A stretch of DNA of 64,000 bases, from assembly GCA_023213395.1 (NCBI GenBank), contig CM041465.1, forward strand, positions 170,879,741-170,943,740, read 5' to 3'. Origin of the DNA: Cycas panzhihuaensis (Eukaryota; Cycadophyta). Below are positions 45,645-56,730 of this stretch, piece by piece. The notes beneath the pieces were generated by a model. It was not told the origin of the DNA, searched no databases, and worked only from the letters and a program-made list of their open reading frames with translations. Made by a program: the position numbers and the translations under genes. How positions within the stretch are numbered: the stretch's first letter is position 1; the number at the start of each line of letters is the position of its first letter.

Positions 45645-48390
45645 TGGATGTGCGTCTACGGGATTATCACTAAGCTTAATAGGAGTGACAATGGTCGATG
45701 GTGATATCGAAGGTGCAGGCAAAAACCTACAAGCGAAGAAAGTATCATGTAGGGTGCCCCATGTGCCGCAGCATGGTTCGGGACCTACGGATGATACCCA
45801 ACCACCTTGAAGTGGCTCTCAATCTAGGAAAAAGAGAGGGAATACAAGGAGGGTAGATTAGATAGACTCGAGAGGAAGGTCCTCCCACCCTTGCAGGCTG
45901 GAAGAGTAGAAGAGGAATCTTCAAAGGTTTCCCTATGATGGAGGGAAATAAACATAGACAAGGTAGGTGAGAGCCTACGATGTAACCAGGTTCCTCTTGG
46001 TTATTTGACCAAGCAAATAAGGCCAAGAGTAAAGGGGAGAGAAAAGGAGAGAGAGACAACTAGACCAAAGTTTCCTTTAATGATTTAAAGAGCAAACGAA
46101 AAAGGAAAAGGGAATAGGTGTCACACATGAAAGTAAGCAATATCAAACAGAATGAACCGAAAGGGTAAGTTAGGCTTTGTAGGAAAAGGAAAGAGAAGAG
46201 TAAGTTTCCTATAACATCCTTTTCCTATAAGGGGTTGAGTATATGACATACAAGCATACAAGTACAAACAAATGCTACCATTTACCTTTTTACTTTTATA
46301 TGACCTACTTAGCTAGAACATAGATTCCAAATAAAAGTAAGAAAGGGAAATGGGGGTTAAAGGAAGGATGTGCATACCCGAAAGATGTAGCGGCCGATGG
46401 GAGGCCTCACCCACGTGCAACGCACATCCTTGCATCAATCCACAAATGTGTAACCAAGTCTTGACATCAACGATGGGGGCTTCCTTACTTTCCCCTTTAT
46501 GAAAAGAAAGTGGAATAGAAGAAAGCAAAAGTAAAGGAAAAAAAACTATAGATCTTACCTGGATCCGGATGTTTTATACCTTTACGAGAGCACTACACCA
46601 ACCTGCACATGCACCGGCTTATCCCTTCCAAGAAGGGGCTACAAAAGATAAGCTATATATGTGCAAGTATATATGTAATGTTTGTGTTAAAATATTAGGA
46701 GAAACAACTGCTGCAGGAAGCTCCAAAATCCTCTCTCAAGCAAGCATGTAAATCAAGCCAAACGAAGCGAAGGGAAACCTCAGGATGGCTCACCCTCCAC
46801 TGGGTTCTCCACACAACTCTCTAGCACAACAAGATGAGGGTAAAGGTAACTAAGGACAGCCAAGAGACACAAGGAAAAAAGTGACAAAGCGTTGGGGAAA
46901 TATCCAAGGTGCGGAGTTGCTATGGGAAGCAATCCGGTGCACAAACCCTTGCCAATGTAGGGGTACCCAACAATACAAGGGACACTACGGGGGTCCAATC
47001 AAGAGGTGTGCAGGCCTAGAACTAGCATAGCAAGGGGCTACATACGCTGATAATCCAGCGTAGGCCTAGGGCTTACCAACTCCTAATTATCCCAAGAGGA
47101 GCATGGAGCAAGAGAAGAGAAGGTGGGAAGGGGATTACCCTTGGAGAGTAGGACTAAGTGGGGGGTTGCCCAACCTTGCTCTCTTCACCCAACCTTTTGG
47201 CTCTTCTCCTACTGCTCCCTTTAGGAAAACTAGCAAAGGGAAGGTAGAGACCCGAAAGCAATAATCCAAACTCAATGAAAAACAAGCTTTGCCATAGTCA
47301 AACCTAAAGGAAATAGGCAAACAAATCAAGAAATAGGTCCAATATGGAGATAGCTTACCATAAATCTAAAGAAAAGGGTTTGGAGGACCTGTTGGGTTGA
47401 TATAGGGCAGGTCTGCCCCTATAACCAGCGAAGAAGAGGATCCTTGCAAGGGTTTGCAGGAGGAATCCCAAGAGACAGCTGAAAGAGACACTTGCTGGGC
47501 GAGTTGGAGAAGAACAACACCAAGATTTGCTTGATAACACTTGGAGAGAGGCTTCCCACCATGGAAGAAGGTTGTTGCAAGCGGATCCTAGCCTAGAGTT
47601 ATAGGAAACGCAGGCCTATAAGTGCACCTGTAGCAGGAAGAGAATAAGAGCAGAAGTTGCAGCAAGGAACAGTTATCTTGAAGAGCAAAAAATGATCTAA
47701 GAGACCTCAAAATGATGAGGGTTTTGTTACTTATACCCATCCCAACCCTAAGTGAGTGAATAGGGCTAAGGTGGACGTGAAGCCACGTGGTGATTTCGCA
47801 GGAAAAGCTAGAATTGCCATGGTAGTTTTAAAAAATAACTGACAGTCAGACCGCCAGAAACTTCACTTGGTTTCGGTAAGTTTACAATGGCAGACCGTAA
47901 ATCCAGAATGGCAAAAATCTGGGTTTCGGGAGCCTTAGGAGGTGATGTGATAGGCCTGAGAGGGGTTGGACCTCCTGTCTAGGTGGCTGAGACTGTCTAG
48001 AATGCACTTGGACACAAGCGAGCAGAGCATCAATGGGCAAAGGTCCCAGAAATGAGGTGCTAGGAGCTCAAAGTTGAGGCATGAACGAGTCATACAAACT
48101 GAAAGGAACTCGAGGCGGTGTGGAGACAGCGTGGAGGGTCGTATAGTGCCATGGGGATGCCTACCTTGCAAAAAGGTAGGTCCTGTTGGGTCATCATAGG
48201 CTCACAATATGACAATCAACATGACCAGGCAACAAATGCAAAGTGATCATACAAATGAAGCAGGCAGTCATGCAATGAGGCAATACTTCTATCAACCTTT
48301 CCAAAGAAATAGTGTAAGTGAAAAGGAAGAAGCATACTTGAGCCTACCTAAGTTGACCTGTCTGTATCCATTCCTGATAGCTGGGAAACA
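45645..48390 (-). repeat. Solo LTR of the E1 family inside the LINE
   Basis: 2746 bp, starting TGTTTCCCAGCTATCAGG and ending CGCACATCCA on the minus strand, with no internal region on either side. It splits the LINE between an A-F-D-R-D motif (right side) and the Y-L-P-E-C-L-K segment (left side). The direct repeat AGTCC occurs at 45631-45635 and 48391-48395. Nine extra bases (45636-45644) lie between the left repeat and the homologous LTR end. LTR-LTR recombination is the usual route to a solo LTR. The G-box and TATA-like box are retained. Confidence 0.9.
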
Positions 48391-48900
48391 AGTCCCTATC
48401 AAAAGCTTTAAATAGATCAATTTTAATTATCATACTTGGCTCTTCGCTCTAGTGAGCTGAGTGAACTATTTTATGGATGATGATTATACCATCCATGATT
48501 TTCCTTCCCTTCACAAAGCCATCTTGGTTAGGGGAAATAATCCTAGAGAGGATTGCCTTGAGTCTATTGCCCGAAACCTTAGTTATAATTTTATATTTTA
48601 TATTACACAAATTAATAGGCCGAAAATCCTCCATTCTGCACACTTCCTCCTTCTTCAGGATCAACATAAGGAAAGTGGCTTGCCACTCTCCTAACATGTT
48701 CCTATTCTCATAAAATTGCTCCATCACCTTCATCATGTCATCCTTAATTATATCCTAATATTCCTAGAAAAACCCCAGGGGAAAACCATCTGACCCAGGC
48801 ATTTTTTCCTTCTTCATGCCAAAGACTGACCTTTTTACTCCTCTATAGTAAAAGGGACTATTAGCAATTTGTTCTACTCCTCATTAACCAAATTAGGAAT
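48391..48900 (-). pseudogene. LINE reverse transcriptase, N-terminal half
   Basis: The 95-codon frame at 48449-48736 reads MMKVMEQFYENRNMLGEWQ, FLMLILKKEEVCRMEDFRPINLCN (family P-K-K, DFRPISL), KAILSRIISPNQDGFVKGR and DGIIIIHKIVHS. After a stop it runs into the KIDLFKAFDRD motif, where the solo LTR is inserted. The upstream part to 48900 shows degenerate pre-RT sequence. Identity is firm. Confidence 0.88.
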
Positions 48901-49399
48901 GACATTTATGAACTCCTTTCTTACCACTTCATCCTAGTAACCTGGCTTAGTAAGCATCTCCTTGAAACAATCTATTGCAATTATTTTTATTTATCCTCTA
49001 CACTAATTTCATGTCCTTCTCTATTATGCAACTTGTTTATCCTTTTACTGGCTTTATGCTTTATAGCCATCATATAAAAAAAAACTATATTTATATCCCC
49101 TTCAGCCAATTAGAGAGCCCTAAATTTTTACCTCCAGTGAATCTCCTCCTTCACTAATACATCCTCCAAGTTATTAATGAGGCCTCTTTCCATTTGGTCT
49201 AATACTTAGGACCTACCTTCCTATTGGATCCTTTCCTCAACTATTTTCAACTCCTTGTCTAGATGTTTCTTAATTTAAAAAATATTTCCATGTACCTCTT
49301 TGTTCCACTCTTTTACTCTTCTTTTTGTCTAATCCAATTTCTTCAAAAATCTATACATGGCACATCCCATTATTGGGACTTTCTACCATTTTTCAATCA

Positions 49400-50170
49400 A
49401 ATCCCTTAGATTTGGGTGTCTTGTCCATATCATTTCAAACCTGAAAGGTGACCTCACATGCTTGCTAGAATCACTAAAATCCAACAAGAGAGGAGAGTGG
49501 TCAGACATCATCTCCAGGAGAGCTTTCAACTAAATGTTATTGTAACAGCTAGCCCATTTATAATTAATTAGCATTCTATCTAATCTCACCTAAATATGAT
49601 GGCTCCTTATCCTTCTATTTGTCCAAGTATATTTAGCTCCTCTGGGAGGGATATCCATCAGCCTACATTCCTATAGAAAGGAACCCAAATCTAGTATACA
49701 GTGCAACCATTCTTCCTGTCCTCCTTTCTTCTCACCAAGGGATAGTGCCATATTAAAATCTCATATGATCATCCATGGCCCATCCCACTCTTTGTGCTCC
49801 TTTAGAATATTTTCCTAAAGTAATCTCCTTCCTTCTGCTTGGGTAGGAGCATAAACATTCGTGGCCAACCATCTAACATTAGTCCTTCTACATATGAATT
49901 GCACAGAGATGTAATGCTTATTTGACCCAAAGAGCTCCCTAATCCACTCCTTTGGGTTCCATATAACTACCAATCTACCTAACCCTAGTTGACCATCCAC
50001 AGTTAGCATCTCTGCCTTCCTCCAAACTTTATCCTTAACTATTGCTTTGTTTTCCTCTAATAACTTGGTTTCTTATAAAAATATAATATCTTGTTTTAGG
50101 TTCATGCAAAGGTCCTTCATAACTCTTTACTTGGAGGAAGCATTTATCCCTCTAATATTCGAAGAGAGGA
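49400..50170 (-). pseudogene. LINE endonuclease domain (degenerate)
   Basis: The 64-codon frame at 49815-50009 reads GQLGLGRLVVIWNPKEWI and VRWLATNVYAPTQAEGR. This follows the middle of the AP-type endonuclease of plant L1 ORF2 (GGLL-WN, VYAP). Neighbouring stretches carry the flanking parts in broken frames. The enzyme nicks target DNA to prime reverse transcription. Confidence 0.75.
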
Positions 50171-50949
50171 GCTTCATCTCTTCCTCCTGCTCCTCTAACT
50201 TTCACCTCCTTCTTCCTTTAGGGGCTTCCTAACTTCATCTTTAGTCCTTAATCTTGGTCCCTCATAGGCCCCTTGTTTTAGAGTTCTCTGACATCCTTGA
50301 TCTATTTGCGAATTTGCCTCCCTCTCTCTTATCATCTTAAGAGTATGCCTTCCTACTATTTTGTCAGCTCCTACATCAGGTCATTTACATTGTTATAATC
50401 CTCTTTGATCCTCTAAAGAGTCCTTCTCTTTAGCCTTCTAGATCCTCTTAAGGCCCCATATAGCCTCCTATCTCAGGTCGACAGGCTCCTCCTCTAGCCT
50501 TTCCTATTCCTCTTGGTAGAGACCAACCCCTTCCTCCATACTTTTATCTTTCTGGTGGCCCTCTCCCTCCTCTAGCAGTGTATCCTCCTCTTCTAGGTTA
50601 AGAATAGCCTTATCCTTCTTAGGCTTCTCTTGGAGGCAAACTACTTCCACCTAGTTCTATAATGGTTTAGGCTTATTCATTTATGTAACTTGGGGTCCTT
50701 CTTCATCCTATCTCTCTATATCTTCCTTCCTTTCCCCTGGGCATTTTTGAGATAAGCGGAAAATTGTTCTACATGAAGAGCACCTGATATTTTTTGTTTT
50801 ATAGATTAGAGGTTATTATCTACTCCATTCTTTAGATTATATCTACACATTGTATAAGAGAGTCTTGTCCAGTCTAATCAATACACATAATCTAGAATTA
50901 ACCAATCTGCTCTTATTTTTAGTAATAAGTCAATAGTCACAAGAGGTCT

Positions 50950-51460
50950 TATTACTTTCGTAACTCTTTTTATAACATCTAAGTCCCACACTTGTAAAGG
51001 GAAACTTAGAAGTTATACCTAGATTGGTGCTTGCTTTATAACTGGCACCGTCAGATCAAAGTCTGGGTGCCATTTTTCTAAGAATAAAGCCTTTCTCCCA
51101 ATGACCCAAGGGGATTTCAAAAGAATGCTAACCATGTCCTCCTAGTTAGAAAATTTAAATAGAACATAACCACTTCATAGGGCCATCACCTCTACTAAAT
51201 TCCTTCTTTTCCATTTGGTCTTAGTCCAACTCCTTATGATATCAATCCTGGGTCTAAGTTCTGAGAACCTACCTATAAGGCTATACTCCCAATGTTTCTT
51301 TATTCTTTCTAGAATTTTCTTAGGTATAGGAATTCTAATAGTCTAATCTTGCTTTATGGGGGTTATATCATAAGATTTAGGTTCTTCATTTCTAAGGGCT
51401 TCTAGGTAAGTCCTTCCGGAGGAAGGACTATGAGTCTAGTTAAGTAACATAGTTCCTTAT
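50950..51460 (-). pseudogene. LINE ORF1, DUF4283-like
   Basis: Minus-strand reading gives IRIPIPKKILERIKKHWEYSL, then IGRFSELRPRIDIIRSW, followed by VLFKFSN, LLKSPWVIGRKALFLEKWHP and DFDLTVP. This order matches the DUF4283 domain at the start of plant L1 ORF1 (RNA binding). Several stops break it. The zinc-knuckle part and the ORF1-ORF2 junction (about 50170-50950) are too decayed to read. Confidence 0.7.
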
Positions 51461-52203
51461 TTTATTATAGCTTTAAGATATAAAGAAAGGAAAAAACCAC
51501 AAGATATTTAATAAAAGCTATACATTCCTTCATAGGTACATCTATTATAAATCATAAAGACCTCACCTAGTGTATGGAGAAGATAACTAACATGATTCTT
51601 TTCCCTTCCTTGTGTAGGCAACTGATGCGTCAACAAGTGTAACCTCTAAAGTATTGATCTTCTATTTTATCCTTTGAGTTGATGTGAGAAACCAGATCTG
51701 CTTATTTTACACTTCATATACCGTCATTTCTCAGGATCAAACTCACCATTATCTCCTCCCATCTTATTAGGCTTATCCGATCTATGCTCCATTAAACAAG
51801 GGGATGGTAACTACACCCAAACTAACTTTTCAAAACCCTAGATCCATGATACAAAACTATCTACCTTTCTCCAAAGAATGACTCCCTCATTGTAACCTAC
51901 CTAGATAGAAATATTAAGGTGCCATGCTTAGGAGAGATAATGAATCCTCTGTTTCCACTCTACAACGCTCAATGATACCCCATAGGTGTGCCTTTTATCT
52001 CCTAATTCCTCCTACATAGAGTTACCCCTCTATGGATTTGGCTTGGCATCTCTGCGGATGTCCTTCTCCCATCTGGTACTAGTTACTAGTACCTCTCCCT
52101 TGAGTATTCGTTATGCAATGACCTCCTGCCAGTTGAAACCTTAGTATATCACATATGCAAAGCTCCCGTAGTAAAATAAAAAATGCAACCCTGAGATCCT
52201 TAA
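51461..52203. other. Spacer or LINE 5' end, no identifiable gene
   Basis: About 740 bp that may include the LINE 5' untranslated region. No motif, domain or repeat is recognised. Confidence 0.4.
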
Positions 52204-52642
52204 TGTCAGAATAGGTATCATGCACAATGTCATAGGATCAAGAAGTCAAGAAAACACAGGTAAAGAGACATTGCACATGTACACAGAATTTGATAGGTGA
52301 AAAACCCCTTATAGGGAAGAAAAACCACATCCTAAGCTAAGAATTTATTAATATCAGAAACTATATATAGAACTTTGATAAGAATACCCTCTAAATACAA
52401 CAAACCAACATTTGAAACAAGCTTTGGACAACCTCCTAGATTCTCGGAACCACTTCCTAGAATCTAGGAGAGGGTATTTGTAACAAGAGAGGTTCGTTAA
52501 AATGGCCAGTTGCGCATTTCAACAACCTTCACATAATAATTAAATAATAACATACATTAAACCTTTACATAACTTAAATTTATAATTATACATATGACAT
52601 AAAGATAAAGTAATAATAAAATAAAACTAACATTAATAATCC
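52204..52642 (-). repeat. 3' LTR of the truncated Copia
   Basis: About 439 bp. It carries the family inverted repeat near 52489-52530. It also has a perfect 12-bp inverted repeat, CTCCTAGATTCT with AGAATCTAGGAG, at about 52433-52470, of which the inner Copia keeps only one arm. Confidence 0.85.
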
Positions 52643-53532
52643 TAACATCCCCCTTTAATATTAGCTTTTATAATATAGAAAAAGAAGGTCTTCATCATGT
52701 TCCCCTTTTGATGGAGACTTCTTTTATCTTTAATAAATCTCTCAGGTTTACAAACTTGACTTCAGTCAAAGACTAGGTAAGTATATCAGCAACATGTACA
52801 TCTGTAGGATAATAAGACAAATGAACAATATTCTGAGTAACAAAATTATGAATAAAATGCTAATGTAATTCTATGTGTTTAGTTCTAGAATGTGCAACAG
52901 GATTTGTAGAAATAGCAATAGTACCTTGATTGTCAACTTTAAGTTCTATATAAGAGTTAGGAGATAGACCAATTTCATTTAGAAGAGATTTGAGCCAAAG
53001 CGCTTCTTTACTGGCTTCAACAAGTGCTCGATATTTAGCTTTAGTCATTGATAAATCTAGTGCCTACATTTTTTTACTAGACTAAGTAATGGGTGAAGAA
53101 TCTAGAAAAAATATATAATCTGATATAGATTTACAATCATTTATATCACTTGTCCAATCTGAATTAATATATCTGATTAAGGTTAAAGCTTTATTGTAAG
53201 AATGATAAGTTAGTCCATAAAAAATATTGTTTTTAAGATATCGAAGTATACGTTTAGTAGCTTTCCAATGTGATTCATATGGCTTTTGCATATAGCGTAA
53301 ACATAAAGCAACAACATAAGATATATCAGGGTGGGTATGAGTTAAATAAATAAGGCTATCAATAAGTTGCTTATATAAGGTTGGATCACACAAAGGTGTG
53401 GAACAATCAGTAGATAGTTTAACTCCTGATTGTAAAGGATTAGAGATGGGTTTAGCATTTTCCATATTAAACAATTTAATTAAGTCTAAAATATATTTTA
53501 ATTGGGATATAGTTATTTTTTATTCATGTTGA
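52204..53532 (-). mobile_element. Truncated Copia, relative of the inner Copia
   Basis: A minus-strand 3' LTR (52204-52642) starts TGTTAGGATTATTAATG and ends CTATTCTGACA. AAAGGGGGA sits beside it. RT C-terminus and RNase H follow at 52860-53474: NPLQSGVKLSTDCSTPLCD, WKATKRILRYLKNN, YINSDWTSDIND, KYRALVEASKEALWL and VDNQGTIAIS. These closely follow the inner Copia. Homology stops within the RT C-terminal region near 53532, where a Gypsy LTR scrap begins. The 5' half and 5' LTR are missing. Confidence 0.87.
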
Positions 53533-53822
53533 TAAATTTATAATCTAGAGTCACATCTGCGGGATGGTCACTATACTTAGTAGGGATTAAGGTGGTAAAT
53601 GACCAATACTGGAATGTGAATAGGATCCTATAAGCGGAAGAGAACACCACACAGGGCATCTGTGTACCAGAGCACGAGTTCGGGACACACAAATAGTGCC
53701 TAACTTCCTTAAAGTAGCTTTCGCTTTTGGTTTTTAGGGGCGAGATACACATAGGGGTATCTCGGGTAATCCTAAAGGATGAGGTCCTCCCACCCCTGGA
53801 TGGCCGGAAGGGAGGAGGATGC
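53533..53822 (-). repeat. Scrap of an E1-family LTR
   Basis: About 290 bp matching the 3' end of the Gypsy LTRs: a CGGGAT block, CACGAGTTCGGGA, and GGTCCTCCCACCCCTGGATGGCCGG, whose counterpart in E1 is near 26350-26390. E2's 5' LTR begins right after it at 53823, so E2 probably inserted into an older LTR. The base run before E2 is GATGC. Confidence 0.7.
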
Positions 53823-56562
53823 TGTTTCCTGACTACTGGGAATGGATACGGAGAGGTCGACTTAGGTAAGTGCAGGTATATTTCTCACTTTACTTTTGCT
53901 TCTTGTGAGGAGTACTTGCTTACATGCTACATGTTTTTCGTAGATGGTTTGCACCATCTACATCTCTTTAGCCTATGACAACTATAGTGGGGGCACACTT
54001 CCAGTAAGTGTCGCACCCCAGTGGCTGCATCACCTCCTGCAATCTTCCCTACTCCCCTTAAGGCATATTTGACTTATGTGATGATTATTTATTATGTTGT
54101 TTTATCACCACTTAGTCTCCTTGTTGTGTCCTTGAGCCCCTTGATTGATTTTTGTGGTTCTTGGTCCTTTGTTTGCCCCTGATCAGGTGGGCATGCCCCT
54201 CTGCTGGCCTCATAGTACCCTGGCCCACAGCTCTGGCTGGCTGTTTGGGCTAGTTTGGCCCTCCGCACCGCATCATGGTATTTATTACTGATCGTGATTT
54301 GTCTGCGACTGTTATAAACTATTTTTTAAACCCGCCATGGTAATTCTCACATTTATTTTAGACTTGCCACGTGTTCTTTGACCCACCTCAGCGCTAGCCG
54401 AGCCCTAATCGCTCGATTAGGGTTGGGGCTGAGTATTTAAGCTCTTCTTAAGTCATTTTTTTGATCTTTTGGCTCTCTTTCAAAGGAACACTAAGGAAAT
54501 TCACCCTGCTCTCTCCTCTGCTCTTCTGCTCTACTGCACTCCCAGGACCTACAACTGCTTCTCTGCGCCTAGCCCTCCTTAGGCCTCGCTGTGACATCCT
54601 CATAACCCATTGCACGCCCTGGAAGGGGCATTCTTGAGGAGTTTTCAGGGTCTCTTTGCCCAGGCAAGCACCAAGTTGTTTCAGAAGTAAGATTTCTCTC
54701 AGTTGCCTCAGCAGGGGCCCTATACCTGCTACATCTCAGCCTTCTTCATAGGTTTTCAGCTTCTTCTCAGTACGCTCTTGTAGAGGCTAACACCTCCTCA
54801 CTTTCCTTGAGGTATTTGTTGGTTTGAAGCTCTTTTCTTACTCAATTCATGCCCAGCTTTGTGCATGCTTGTTGCTAGTTCCCTTTTCTTAGTTTCTAGA
54901 GCTTGTGTCTTGATTTGCTATAGCTATTTCTCTACTATTTGAGGCTCCTCTCCTGCATTTCATGCCTAAGACAGTGGTACAAGAGGATTTCATAGGGTTT
55001 GGAATAGAGCTGGGTGGATTCCGTACCACCCTTGTGCTCCCAAGAGGCTTCCGCCCTCAAAACCCTCCTCTTTTGCCCTCGTGTTATCCCTGGAGTAGGC
55101 AAGGGATTAGGGGATCATTTCCAGCCACTGAAACCAATGTTTGCACCTCTTGCAATGCTGGTTTGCAGGCCTGTTTCTCCCATCCAGGCAACACATAAGC
55201 CCTGGAGGCTCCTTCTAGCTCAACTCCTCTCTCAACGGCCCAGTTTGCTCCCTATAGCACTCTGGTCCATTGTGGACTTCCTTGAGCTCCCTTTGTACTT
55301 TTGTTACCCCTGTTTACAACCAGTTTTTTGCAACCATACTCTTGTAGCCCTGTGGCTCCTTGAGGGAGAGTAGGGTTTCCCTTTGCGGGAAGTGGGTCAC
55401 TATAAGGCTCACCTATTTACATACCTTTCATTTGGGTATTTTTAGACTACAGTCTATCACTGTAAACTTGTGATTGGTGAGTACTTATATGTATGTATAG
55501 AGATTTAGCTTTCAGCATATGCATATATATGTTTTAGTGCTCTTCCTCGTATTGTTAGCCTCCTTTCTCCAGAAGGGAATCTTTATGTTTACTTGCAAGT
55601 AGAAGGAGAACGTGAAGAACTTCTCCTCCCTTCTTTCTCCCAGGTAAGTGAATCCATTTACATTTTGTCATAGCATTCTATTTTCGCTACCGCTTTCCTT
55701 TTCATTTGTAGCATTTTATTGTTACTTTCCAGGGAAAGTAAGGAAGCCCCACAGTCTACCCCACTGCAACTTTTCACTGCTTATTTCGTGAAATGACTTA
55801 GAGCGTCTAGTGGGAGCATCGCCGCCTCAACCACGTCTTTATCCTAGGTATGTGACCTTACTTTGCTTCAGTCTTTCCATTTTAAAAAGGTTGCACGGTA
55901 GTAATTTAGAGAACATAAAGGAAATAGGGAAATCAACCTCTTTTGTTTGCATGTTGTATGTTGCACTTTACATACCATACCCATTTAGGAAAAGAACTCC
56001 TAGGAATTGTTCCTTAGTCTTTTCCCTTAGCTCGTAAACCTTATCCTTGCCCCCTTGGCTTGTTTTGTTTGATTCGGTTTGCTTGCACACACCCTAGCAC
56101 TCTTGCTTCCTTTGGTTGTACCCTCAAGGGGGGCTTTTGGGGTGATCAATCGCCCCCATCCTCTTCCTCTTTCCTCGGCTCTATTTGCCTAGCCTAATAA
56201 CCGAGGAGGTCTTAGCTGTACCGTAGGCTATTTGCCTACCTTGCTTCCGGTTGTTTCCCTCTGCCATAGGGAAACCTTCAGGGATTCTCTTCCTCCCCTT
56301 TTGGGCATCCAAGTGTGGGAGGACTTTCCTCTGAAGCCTATCCAGGCTACCTTTTTGCCTTTCCTCTTCCTAGTTGAAGTAGGGGAACCACCCTTAGGTA
56401 GTTAGGTATCATCTGCAGGTCCCGAACTCACGCTCCAGCGGATGGGGTGCCTTGCATGGTACTCGTCTTACTCGTAGGATTCTATCTGTACCCTCGATAT
56501 CATTATTGATCATTCTCGTTATTCCTATTTAGCTAGGTGGTTATCTCGTAGACGCGCATCCA
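53823..56562 (+). repeat. 5' LTR of E2
   Basis: 2740 bp, starting TGTTTCCTGACTACTGGG and ending GACGCGCATCCA. The G-box CACGTG at 54368-54373 is followed by TATTTAAG at 54434-54441. ORFs inside it (for example 54962-55198) have no recognisable domain. It is strongly C- and T-rich on the sense strand, like the other LTRs of this family. Confidence 0.92.
54368..54441 (+). promoter_or_regulatory. Putative E2 LTR promoter
   Basis: A G-box (CACGTG, 54368-54373) lies 60 bp upstream of TATA-like TATTTAAG (54434-54441). The same spacing as in the E1 LTRs supports a shared promoter core. Confidence 0.55.
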
Positions 56563-56563
56563 C

Positions 56564-56581
56564 TGGCGACCATACTGGGGA
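56564..56581 (+). other. Primer binding site of E2
   Basis: TGGCGACCATACTGGGGA, the same 18-mer as in E1, placed one base after the LTR end. Confidence 0.87.
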
Positions 56582-56730
56582 CTTGCTAGTAAGGGAGCTA
56601 ATCTTCATCCCTTCCTATTGGTATTGCTACCTTCTAGTGGTTCCTTTCACTTTATCTCCTTCGTTGGGCAGCCCCCAACGTGCACTCTTTGTGGCTCTTT
56701 CCTTCTTCTAAAGTGTTGGCAAGCTTTGTA

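Larger units (their letters stand above)
43062..51460 (-). mobile_element. L1-type LINE, interrupted by a solo Gypsy LTR
   Basis: A minus-strand non-LTR element. Its 3' end is a poly-A tail seen as a T run at 43062-43074. In sense order I see a DUF4283-type ORF1 (about 50950-51460), an endonuclease (about 49400-50170), an RT split across 48391-48900 and 44900-45630, a zinc-binding zf-RVT-like segment (43980-44190) and an RNase H (43260-43710). Without the solo LTR it is about 5.6 kb, normal for plant L1. The 5' end is uncertain, and I found no target duplication. Stops and frameshifts are frequent throughout, so it is dead. Confidence 0.88.

Noticed and set aside
54962-55373. ORFs in the E2 5' LTR
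   Set aside because: No recognisable domain, and the frame is not kept in related LTRs.
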